From NCBI GenBank assembly GCA_035041965.1, contig JAPYMA010002755.1:62001-126000 (forward strand): DNA of 64,000 nt, in the 5' to 3' direction. This document shows positions 48,234-58,700 of this stretch, piece after piece. The notes under the pieces are model-generated. The model saw nothing but the letters and a program-made list of their open reading frames with translations, was not told the origin of the DNA and did not search any database. The stretch is from Anisakis pegreffii. Taxonomy: Eukaryota > Nematoda > Chromadorea > Rhabditida > Anisakidae. Position 1 is the stretch's first letter. Each line of letters starts with the position of its first letter. The position numbers and the translations under genes were made by a program.

Positions 48234-48931
48234 ATTAGCTCGTAGAAAGTGAAACGAGGGATCAAATGAGCCATAACCCACGAAATTCGTGCAGTGTCAT
48301 CCTCCATTGTGTTATAAAACTATCTCACGATCAACATATCACGTTGTTTTCCTTAATCACTTTTGAGGTGAAACTAAAAGCTTTCCGTCGTCGATTCGAT
48401 TAACTTTGATTAAACTCTTTGGTATTCACTCACATCACGCTCGTCACTGCGTGTTTTGCAAGTTCCATCTGCAATTTCATCCACACTTGTCGAAGTGTTT
48501 AACCTCGACGTTCGACTGAATATATCAGCACAATTTTCTGATTAAATGCAGTGAAAATTCTGTAGGTTTTTGTGTTTGTAAATGTATTTGCTGATGTTCA
48601 TTGATGATACGTATCTTTAACAAGAGGACAGAGCCGATGATGTTGGTTGATGGATTTTGTTTGCTTGATTGTGTTTGTGACGTTAGTGGTGTTAGCTTTT
48701 GTTGCTGGTGCGAAGACGACAATTAATAATATAGTTTATCCACTCTAATAAATAAGGGCGATAATGATGATTGAGTAGCGTGATGATACAACTGGTGAAG
48801 GGATGACGATTGCGGAAGATGCCGACGATGGCGAGTACAACACTACTATAACTGCGAGTGACAACACTGACCACGCTAACAACACACTGACTGACACTGG
48901 TACACTGACAATGAGACCGATACTGACACAA

Positions 48932-49113
48932 TAGTGATGGGATCCGACCGAAAGTCGGTCGGAAAAATCCGACAATTTCGGTCGGAATTCGGAATTACGA
49001 CTGTCGGAACGCTGAAATGCCAATTCGATCGGAATTCCGACTGTCGGAATGACGAAATGCCAACTCGATCGGACTCCGACCGAACGATATTTCGCTCGCA
49101 CCATCACTACTGT
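48932..49113. mobile_element. MITE-like element, hAT-type termini (copy 2)
   Basis: The left end (CA)ATAGTGATGG and right end CCATCACTACTG are inverted repeats. The interior is rich in 'gtcggtcggaa' and 'ttccgactgtcggaa' motifs as in the 53-218 copy. Several short inner palindromes would let the element fold on itself. Confidence 0.6.
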
Positions 49114-49486
49114 GAACACAAAATCAAGCACTTGAACCAGTTTCAAATCAGAAAATAAGCGAAAGATTGACGGCATTTTGAACCAGTTACATACAAAATA
49201 TATTCTTTCTACACTACCTATATTCCAGTTGCATTTTATCAGGATCTTATCGTATTAATTTCAGCATGTAACGCATTCGTTAGGGAAACTAGATTCAGTT
49301 GAGCTTCTAAATAATTCCTTTTAGCTACCCTAATTCAACCAACTCTGCGATCAATTCCATCCGAACAGAACTTTTTCTGTTTCCCAGGTACTGCAGAAAA
49401 GCATGGATTTAGAGAATTATGTTAGAAATACCTCCATCGAAGCATTCCACATCGCTTCTCAAAAATGTTCTTTTCCTATAAAGGAA

Positions 49487-50198
49487 AAATCCTTTCAGAT
49501 ATGCTGTTGCACATTCAAACTTCTGACGGAATGACCTTTGACCGTACAGATTTATCGCACTTCAATATTCGATCGATGAAGACTAATTGTATGGTTGATT
49601 ATCGAATATCTCTCCATTTCAAACAGTGCTTTTCGAAGGCAGAAGAGTAATTTCCAAGTGGATGAAAACGCTGATTTTGCATTTGTGTGCCTGCATTGAA
49701 TCAGAGTTGTTGTAGACGTAACTGACACATTATGAAATTAACGATTCGACAGGAATGTGGTATGATTACGCTTAGGTTCGCTTGTTGATATTTCATTCGG
49801 ATAGGTGACACGGGTAGAGAAGTTTAATTTCCTGTTTTATCGAGTCATGCGAAAATATTGTCATGAATGGGCAATATTTTCAAAAAGCTATAGCGAATAA
49901 ACTAGCAAATACGTAACAAAGAATATAATTTTATGGTATGACCAAGGCAATGAATTTATGCATAACGGCCGTAATTTTGAATAAATTAGCGACCCACCTG
50001 ATCATAGATTGGAAATAAATTTATGCAAGTAAACAATTTTTTCGATCTATTCGCGGAAGTAAATGAACAGTCACTGATGGGAAGTAACTCCGTTTTCGAT
50101 GAATTACTTGTCGATAGATTAACAAGCTCAGTTGCAGTCCAGAATCAAACGCAATGCAGTTGATTATCGGTTTCCTGTTTCTTCTTGCTTCTCATGAG
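49487..50198 (+). repeat. Left arm of a large inverted repeat
   Basis: Runs from 'aaatcctttcagatatgctg' to 'cttgcttctcatgag' and is matched in reverse complement by 51061-51771 with few differences. Spacer ~862 bp. The left arm includes the start codon and signal-peptide exon of the gene at 50154. Confidence 0.92.
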
Positions 50199-50605
50199 GC
50201 TACCACTCTGAGAGGTATGTTACACCTTGATAGCGATTGAAATGAATGTTCGAATGGTTGGAAATCAGCTTAGTGAGATTTGAAACGTTTCTGAATGATG
50301 AAGTGCCAATTAATTTTGCAGATTGTTCTTATGAGAGATGGGTGTGCATCAACAAGTATAATATGGATTGTTTGATGAATGACATGCGCTGTTATGGAGA
50401 CTTGATTTGTAAACGGAAATATGGTGACTGTTTGAAGGAGATCGAAGGTGAGTTTAAATCCGAATTTTTGCGTTATCAATGCAGTTGCATTTACGTTGTT
50501 ACGCTGCTTTTTCGTTGTTTACGCTTAGATTATGTTCTTGAACATCGACGATGGCTTTCAGTTGGAAGAACTGAATCAGCCTCATCAAGGAACTCATTCC
50601 AGTAG
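50154..50605 (+). CDS. Small secreted cysteine-rich protein, three exons
   Basis: Exon 1 (50154-50214) encodes MQLIIGFLFLLASHEATTLR, a typical signal peptide, and ends at GTATGT. Exon 2 (50322-50447) follows TTTTGCAG and ends at GTGAGT; it carries six cysteines with spacing C-x6-C-x7-C-x6-C-x5-C-x6-C (core CSYERWVCINKYNMDC, then CLMNDMRCYGDLIC). Exons 1 and 2 join in phase. Exon 3 is tentatively 50529-50605 (DYVLEHRRWLSVGRTESASS...), giving about 87 residues. However, another frame at 50533-50756 is open and more protein-like, so the C-terminus is uncertain. Exon 1 lies in the left arm and exon 2 in the spacer of a large palindrome. The Cys pattern is not one I recognise. Confidence 0.55.
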
Positions 50606-51060
50606 GTCTGACGAGTCGGTTGCCAGCGACCGAAATTCACTGGCGACGAACGAACGCAATTCTAATACACAACACGGCAATTTTAGGTTTAGCCAATCCG
50701 TCCACATCTCGTCCATCCACGTGAGACTGAAACTACTACACCAGTCAGTGATGTGATGTGATGTCCCAAACGCTAACACGGGCCACATTTTGTTGCTTTG
50801 AGCGAACCGCGATCGCTGAATCATTGTTGTGATATTTTATGAAACTAATCACTGAAACAACTACGATGCATCATTTCACGTGTTCATCTGTTGTTGCTTG
50901 TTGCTTCTTATTGTTTGAGATAACGTGTCGCGGAACGTTCTGTTTCGAAAATTCTGTTGAACCTTACAAATTTTTAACATGTTTTATAAATGTTTGACCG
51001 CAATTCCATACATGCAAAATCGATTCAACCGTCCAAGCATGTTTCCATTTTGAGTAAAAC

Positions 51061-51771
51061 CTCACGAGAAGCGAGAAGAAACAGGCAACCGATAATCAAC
51101 TGCACTGCGTTTGATTCTGGACTGCAACTTAGCTTGTTAATCTATCGACAAGTAATTCATCGAAAAGGGAGTTACTTCCCATCAGTGACTGTTCATTTAC
51201 TTCCGCGAATAGATCGAAAAAATTGTTTACTTGCATAAATTTATTTCCAATCTATGATCAGGTGGGTCGCTAATTTATTCAAAATTACGGCCGTTATGCA
51301 TAAATTCATTGCCTTGGTCATACCATAAAATTATATTCTTTGTTACGTATTTGCTAGTTTATTCGCTATAGCTTTTTGAAAATATTGCCCATTCATGACA
51401 ATATTTTCGCATGACTCGATAAAACAGGAAATTAAACTTCTCTACCCGTGTCACCTATCCGAATGAAATATCAACAAGCGAACCTAAGCGTAATCATACC
51501 ACATTCCTGTCGAATCGTTAATTTCATAATGTGTCAGTTACGTCTACAACAACTCTGATTCAATGCAAGCACACAAATGCAAAATCAGCGTTTCATCCAC
51601 TTGGAAATTACTCTTCTGCCTTCGAAAAGCACCGTTTGATACTGAGAGATATTCGATAATCAACCATACAATTAGTCTTCATCGATCGAATATTGAAGTA
51701 CGATAAATCTGTACGGTCAAAGGTCATTCCGTCAGAAGTTTGAATGTGCAACAGCATATCTGAAAGGATTT
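51061..51771 (-). repeat. Right arm of the large inverted repeat
   Basis: Reverse-complement copy of 49487-50198. In it the signal-peptide exon copy (minus strand, about 51061-51105) has GTG in place of the start ATG (caaacgcaGTGcagttg), so that copy has no obvious start. Confidence 0.92.
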
Positions 51772-51774
51772 CTC

Positions 51775-52410
51775 TGAACTGAAACGATACAACGGTCTAC
51801 ATGAACCAATCAGCAATCATTTCAATCGAACAATCACCGTTCCCAAAGCATAATCTATCAGCTACGAGCATATAAACTAACACAGTTATCGATCACCAAT
51901 AGAAATGATCAATTTGGTGCGTTATCTGATAACGACTAAAATGGAAATCATAATCTCTGACGATAATACCTTCATTCCAGAACCGCAAATAATATGGAAA
52001 AAGTTGTTTACAATCAGTTGACTGCTAAGACAACAAAAGAAAAATGCATCTTTGGTGTGCTCTATGGTTAAATCTAAACCCAAATGTAAACCTAATTAAA
52101 GCTAATTCAAGGAGTCCGCACCACAACTCCCTGAGGCATCACAATCTATTCAGAGAGGTTATCGTCAACCTATTCAGGTGACTTCAAATCATACCGTGGA
52201 AACGCTTTATTTGTCGATGACAGAACAGTTAAGACGACTGCTACTTAAAAACCGCACTTCAGAATTCAGTTATTCGAAAATGAATTCGTTTCTCGTCATT
52301 GAACATTACCTTTACAAATAATGCTTATCCAAATGCCTCTTCACATTCCGAAAATAAAATGGTGTTAAAGGTGAATTATCACAATTGCAATCAGCATCTA
52401 CGCACTACCT
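51775..52410. other. Intergenic, no feature recognised
   Basis: No supported ORF or repeat. Confidence 0.45.
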
Positions 52411-52419
52411 AATCTCTAC

Positions 52420-53600
52420 TTTCAGAAAAACACATATTTTCTCAAGCGATTTTGCTTTCTTGGAATGAGCGCCTCTCACCTAGTTGAGATACCTCAAGAA
52501 AGCAAAATCGCTCGACAAAATATATATTTCTCTGAAAGTAGAGATTCTAAGCAATCAAATGGTGCAAAGAAATTTGCATGTTACCGCGCAAAGCTGAGGG
52601 TACTGGTACCTTGAAGATTTTAACGCCTATATTGCTGTATTAATGTATAGCATTGATCTATGGTGATACAATGCGCACTGAATGAGTGCCTCTGCGCCAT
52701 TTGAGATGGCTTCAGAAAAATAGCTATATCTCGTCAATAAAGCAAAATCACTCAACAATATATATGTTTTTCTGAATTGAGAGATTCCGCTGGATCGACT
52801 GGTGCATAAATATTTATATGTTATTGGGCAAACTTGAGGAGACGGTAGGCTCGAAGATGGCAAACCGCATTTCATTAAGAAAACAGCTATATATCGTCAA
52901 GAAAGCAAAATCGCTCGACAAAATATATATCTCTTTGTAAGCAGAGATTCTGAGCAATCGAATTGTGCAAAGAAATCTATATGTTACCGGGCAAAGCTGA
53001 GGGTACTGATACCTTGAAGATTTTAACGCCTATATTGCTGTATTAATGTATAACATTGATCTATGGTGATACAATGCGCACTGAATGAGTGCCTCTGCGC
53101 CATTTGAGATGGCTTCAGAAAAATAGCTATATCTCGTCAATAAAGCAAAATCACTCAACAATATATATGTTTTTCTGAATTGAGAGATTCCGCTGGATCG
53201 ACTGGTGCATAAATATTTATATGTTATTGGGCAAACTTGAGGAGACGGTAGGCTCGAAGATGGCAAACCGCATTTCATTAAGGAAATAGCTACATCTCCT
53301 CAAGAAAGCAAAATCGCTCGACAAAATATATATTTGTCTGAAAGTAGAGATTCTGAGCAATCGAATGGTGCAAAGAAATTTATATGTTACCGGGCAAAGC
53401 TGAGGGTACCGGTACCTTGAAGATTTTAACGCCTATATTGCTGTATTAATGTATAACATTGATCTATGGTGTTTCAATGTGCATTGAATGAGTGCCTCTG
53501 CGCTAATTGAGATGGCTTCAGAAAAATAGCTATATCTCCTCAAGTAGAGCAAAATCACTAGAACAAAGATATATGTTTTGCTGAATTTAGAGATTCCGCC
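52420..53600 (+). repeat. ~402-bp tandem satellite, cluster 3 (about three units)
   Basis: 'tatattgctgtattaatgta' recurs at about 52629, 53031 and 53433, exactly 402 bp apart. Units one and two are nearly identical over their whole length, much closer than units in cluster 1. A short inverted half-unit at the left edge (52441-52461) pairs with 52495-52515 to form a ~21-bp stem. Minus-strand ORFs of 82 codons (52627-52875 and 53030-53278) are identical because of the repeat. Confidence 0.88.
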
Positions 53601-53631
53601 AGATGGATGGGTATACGATTTCGTGACGCTT

Positions 53632-53727
53632 CGTGATTGGTCAATCTGCGTGATTGGTCAATCTGCGGAATGTGTTGTTAGGCAGAATATCGTCAATCTT
53701 ACGATATTCTGCCTGACAACACATTCC
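53632..53727. repeat. Long hairpin beside a 17-bp duplication
   Basis: 'cgtgattggtcaatctg' is present twice in tandem (53632-53665). It is followed by a ~27-bp stem with one mismatch: 'ggaatgtgttgttaggcaga'...'tctgcctgacaacacattcc', loop about 7 bases. The right foot of the stem runs straight into the 16-bp array. Confidence 0.8.
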
Positions 53728-53898
53728 GTAACGAACAGTTTGCCTAACGGACAGTTTGCCTAACGGACAGTTTGCCTAACGGACAGTCTGCCTAACGGAC
53801 AGTTTCCCTAACGGACAGCTTCCCTAACGGACAGTTTGCCTAGTGGACAATTTGCCTAACGGACAGTTTGCCTAACGGACAGGTTGCCTAATGGAGCT
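53728..53898 (+). repeat. 16-bp tandem array, about 10 copies
   Basis: Unit 'gcctaacggacagttt' with single-base variants (gtctgc, ttccc, agtggacaat). The period is constant at 16 bp. Confidence 0.92.
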
Positions 53899-53899
53899 G

Positions 53900-55705
53900 T
53901 CTTATGGGCGTGTCAGATTGTTTGACGCAACCGTTCAAAACGTTTTGTGAGTGTTCATCTCGTGGCCATTATTAGTATACCTCTACACGTCGACGTCGGT
54001 GATTTTGATGGCTTCTGACCAATGAAGTTGCCAAGAGCAAACAACACGTCTACTTTATCTTTATCACCGGTGGTGGACAGTTTGATACAGCAATCTCCTT
54101 CAAGGAACTATGTTCGTATTATTCTTGTGTTTGCCATTTGCTGACATCCTATGGAATTCTCATAATTTGTATAGTCACTGAATTATCGTACAAGAGTTGT
54201 TATGTACGAATTTCATGAATAAGCATTTGTAAAAGCAAACTTGTGAAGCATTCAGATCACTTCGGAGTACTTTATCGTGAACGTTGTTGCTGAGGAATGT
54301 TAGGTTCGTCAATAAGAAGTATTCCGATTCCCCTGAGCGTGCTGTCATTGAAGGAATCCCACTTTTTCACATTTTCACAATCCGCTCACCCTTGCGCTAC
54401 TAATAAGAGGAGTACATTGTTAATGTTTCGTGATGTTCCCTGAACTTGTTCATGTTTCAAGACTGAAATCAATGGAAAATCTGGTAAATTGTCTAGATGC
54501 CGCTATTAGTATGAATACTGGATTGATCATCGATGATCGCATTTGTGAAGATAATCTGAAGGAAATTTGAAATCGACATGAACATGAGTTACTTTAAAGT
54601 GGGAATCATAGGTTAGCTTGAGAAGGTTTTACCTACATTTACCACACAACCTTTTTTGTTATGAACCCCACATGGAACTGTCTCAGTAGATTAAACTGTT
54701 CAAAAATCCTCGAACCTCAGCTAGCGGATCACGAAGCAATTGAGCATTGTTTGATGTCGCTGTGAGAAATCACTTCAATAGGCCGTGAGACTATACTTGC
54801 TGTTTCACACAAACTATGAATGTTTTCACAAGACATGAATTTTTTCATGTATTCATTGACCTGTCTACGCCTATATTCGCTATTCGCTTTCTTCACAGAG
54901 CTTCAGACCTTGTGAGAATTCTTGAATTATTCTTTCCTCACTGGCTTCTGAATGCAGTGAGCTTTCCCATTTTAGTCTGTCATCTTTTAAATATTGTATT
55001 CAAATAGACTGTCATCTTTAAAGTTCAATGTTTTGAAGATATTGTGGAAGATAAATATTGTGACTGATCGCCGCTTCACCTATCAAGACATTTTTCAGAA
55101 TTTGTTTCCAGTTTTATCGAAGACATTAGGAGATCGTGTATCGATTGTAGGTATCACTGTAATATTGTGATGGGGATCATTTCAAGCTTTCTTCACTGTT
55201 TTCGGCCTGAAAATGCAATGAATGGCGAAGATGTTGAACATGAAGCTTTCTGATGAAACATTAAAATAGTCCATTCATCAAAATGCAATCAAATCAAAAT
55301 CCCAAGTTGTTCCGTTCTCATCAAGACGGTTGCGATGAAAATGTGCTTAGCTGAATGATTACAGTAATCATACATGATTTGGTGACAGTTTATAATTACG
55401 GTAATAAGTACAGTAATTACAGTAATCATATAAGGCTGTCTGATACTTCAAACTGCATGAACTTTTTAATCGCACTGTCTTTTTTGATGACCTACAGATG
55501 CATTACAAAAGGAGTGGTTCCCTTATGTGATAGGTGTGGCAGTCAGGTTCACACAGCTGAACATCTTACGTTTTCTGAAGCTTCAACACAAAAGTGATTG
55601 AAGAAAAGTTTCCGAACGAGTATCGATTGATGAGAAGAGGGTGTAATCGAAGCTGATAACATGAAATCAATCGTATCATTTGCAGTGAAGCTTAGAGAAT
55701 GCATT
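53900..55705. other. Intergenic, no confident gene
   Basis: Short hydrophobic ORFs (for example 54816-55007) lack splice or family support. Confidence 0.4.
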
Positions 55706-55709
55706 GATA

Positions 55710-58700
55710 ATGTCCATAAGAGCATCGCGACTAGCTGTGTTATCTTTATTCATCAGTGTGTCTGCCGATTCGAACCAGTTGAATCAGTCATCCGAAAACT
55801 TGACCGCAACCTCTGTATATCCGTGTTCTTATGAAATCAATGGATTGTTTTGCCGTAAGTTTCGTTCATTGCATTTTCGGCTCCTTTTTCTCACCAGCTA
55901 TTCCTTATGTAGTTTGTAGTTCTGAGTTAAGGAAAATTCAAGAGAACGAAAAGAAAATTTCTTGAGAAAGTTCTCGTCATTATTCAGTTTCAATTTCATC
56001 AGCAAGTTTGTTTCATTTTAAGCCTATAAGGGAATGAACACTAGAACAATTGCTGTTAATCAAAGACGCACAATGAATATCAAGGACGCGCACTTGAATT
56101 TCCAAATTCTAGGTGTCAGTATAAATTTCCTCAAATAATTATCTCGTCAGTAAGCTCTGTCGAGCTTTATTCTTTTGGGCAGTGAGCATGGTTTTCCTTC
56201 TTTCATTGGACAGTAAAATGGTACTGTAAAGAAAATGTTACTCCAACTGAATGTGGATATGAGCAAAGAATGATTGGTAGCAAATGAACTATAAAAGAAT
56301 ACCCAAACGTAAATATAAAAATTGCAAATTATTTTGGAATTGTTGAACCGTTCGGTTAGAGCCTGCTTGAAAGATTGTATATGAATATGAGAATCTCTCA
56401 GCGACAGTCAGGCTTGTTAGCGAAATTCGACCCTCCATTTGGAGTCACGTAAATGAGTTGCAGTGAAGAATCCTAGATTAAATCTTAGATTCACTGAATT
56501 GCTGTATGTGCAAACAACAAATCGAAAAACTGAATATAACATCACATTAAACATTGTTAAACACTGAGTTAAACATTCTAGCTGTTGCTCAAATCAGCAA
56601 TATTGCTTTGATGTTTCATGTGTCTAACCATACTTTTCTTTCAGCATTGTACTTTACAAACCCAAGTCAAATTTTTGAACTCGTAACACTAACGGTGAGT
56701 GTATTATCGGTCTCGTTGATGTTGTTCTTGGTTGTGATACCTTTACCGCTGAATAATACTTCGCTCAACTTGTATAATCTCAATATCTTCGTCGCAGTAA
56801 CGCCAATGCTAGTAATGAAAGTTTTTTGGTTGGTAACAATTTATGGGAGATACTATGGCTGGCAATCGCATTTTTTAAAGTAATCTCTCGTTTTCTTTCT
56901 GTAGTAATTTTACCTGCACTTTGTGACATTGCATGATTCTGTTATTATTATTATCACTATTATTTTGTTATTATTATTTACAACACTGGAACTACTGATT
57001 TCCTGTTTCTCCCACTCTCATGTTCGACCCACTCAGTTTTGTCTATAGTCACCTTCCGTTCTGTTCTACCAAAACAGAAATTAACAGCTTTAGAATTTGT
57101 GGTACGAGAACAGAGCGCAGCACAACTTCTTCAGAAAGCAAGTGTATAGAATGGAACTGAGTGTTTGACTAAGCGAAACAAACACAGTAGGATATTTCAT
57201 CAAAAATGTAGAACATAGACGTCATTATTTGGAACCATGCACAGCCAGTTCGGAGGATTTGAATAAAATTTACTTTCGCATCATTTCTCTTCAGTCGATA
57301 AAACCTACTTGTTTTGGAGTGATGCGGAGTCTTCGAACATTAATGATTTCGTAGCTCTCTGATTGAAAAAAAAACAAACTGAAAAACAATGTCAGTTTGT
57401 TTTTTTTTTCAAAGAAAAGCTTTATTTCGATTCGTGATGAACTGATGTGAACGTAAGTTACAAATTCAAACCGTAAAAAAGTACGTCGGAATTATTATTC
57501 ATTGATTTCTATTCGGTCCGTCAACGTATATTATGGCGCTTTCTTCTGAACCAAAGTCAATCATAGCAAGATCACTGAAAGCATATTGTTCTGATATTTT
57601 TTACTTGACGATTACCTTATCAATTCAGCATCTTCGTGGATTATGCCAGCGCGTTTGTGATCGCTATTTACGCCAGCAGTTTTCGTATTCTCTCCATCAT
57701 ACTTCTGTCGTCGATTTTTTGTGCATATAAGCTTCCATTCGTGCACAAAAAGCATTTTAATATCAGGTGCGCATGGTTTTTTGCGGATGTTTTTACCTTA
57801 AATGAGTTGGCTAAGATCACTCCGATCGAACAGCTCCCTCTTCAAACTCTCTCTGCAATATTTGTGTTGACGATCAAAGTTTTGTGAGGGATTCAAAAAA
57901 TCGTGTATGCATAACTTCATAGCAAGTTTTGTTGAGGTCTTTTGGAGTTATCTCAAATGCTATCGTTTGCGTGGTTGAACTGATTCTAGAGGATGAGCAT
58001 GAAATGTGAATGTTACTCAATTGCACAAAATTATCGTTTTATTACAATGACTCATCGACATTAACAGAAGATGGAAAATATATTTGGTAGTGTTCGATGT
58101 GGCGTGTATTTTATTCGCTGTGTTTTATTCGATAAAAATAAATGATTATACATCGGATATGGCTACGTATGTTCTTCTACCAATATTTATTGTGAATCCT
58201 CTTGTCACTGGAGTCGTCTCAATAGCTGTATGTGATCATTTTATTTAATCTCTACAAATGATTGAAGAGAAGAGATTGAGCAGATTATTTCGAGCGAATG
58301 TGTCTTGCTTACAATGTCACGTTTAGTGATGTCTCTATTCCAGTTAAACTATTCTGTTCCTGTTCTATTCCAAGGACGAAACTATTCATTTGGAATAGAA
58401 AACAGTTTTCAAAAACGTGGAATAGAAACATCACCAGTCACGTTTCAGTGAAATGGAATGTAAAAAAGTGAGAAAGGAATTTTGAGTTCGTGAGGAGCTC
58501 ATTTGTACTCTAAGAATTTGCTCTTGTTGATAGAAAATTCCACGATGTGATCCATACAATTGTTCTAAATCACGTATGAATGTGCCTCAATGCACTTACA
58601 TGATTTTTGGAGGCTGATGTAGAGCTGGGAAATGGGTTTCAATTGACAGATTTTTTCAGTTGCCATCGAAAATGCAAGTTTTGAGCGTTGGTCGATTCCA

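Larger units (their letters stand above)
43290..48690 (+). repeat. Large direct duplication, copy 2 (~5.4 kb)
   Basis: Counterpart of 34660-39990. Differences include an extra ~130 bp in the intron at about 44915-45055, a ~190-bp internal repeat (46750-46935 matching 47155-47330), and no LINE fragment. The copies are about 3.3 kb apart. Confidence 0.85.

Noticed and set aside
49465..49650. 61-codon ORF in the left palindrome arm (MFFSYKGKILSDMLLHIQTS...).
   Set aside because: The start lies outside the arm, and the right-arm copy differs only by scattered changes; there is no splice link to the secreted-protein gene.
52627..53278. Two identical 82-codon minus-strand ORFs, apparently paralogous genes.
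   Set aside because: They lie exactly one satellite period apart and are by-products of the 402-bp repeat; equivalent ORFs are broken in cluster 1.
55500..55600. C-x2-C-G...H motif (LCDRCGSQVHTAEHL) like the C-terminal zinc knuckle of LINE ORF2.
   Set aside because: No RT or endonuclease sequence is adjacent and the final cysteine is missing.
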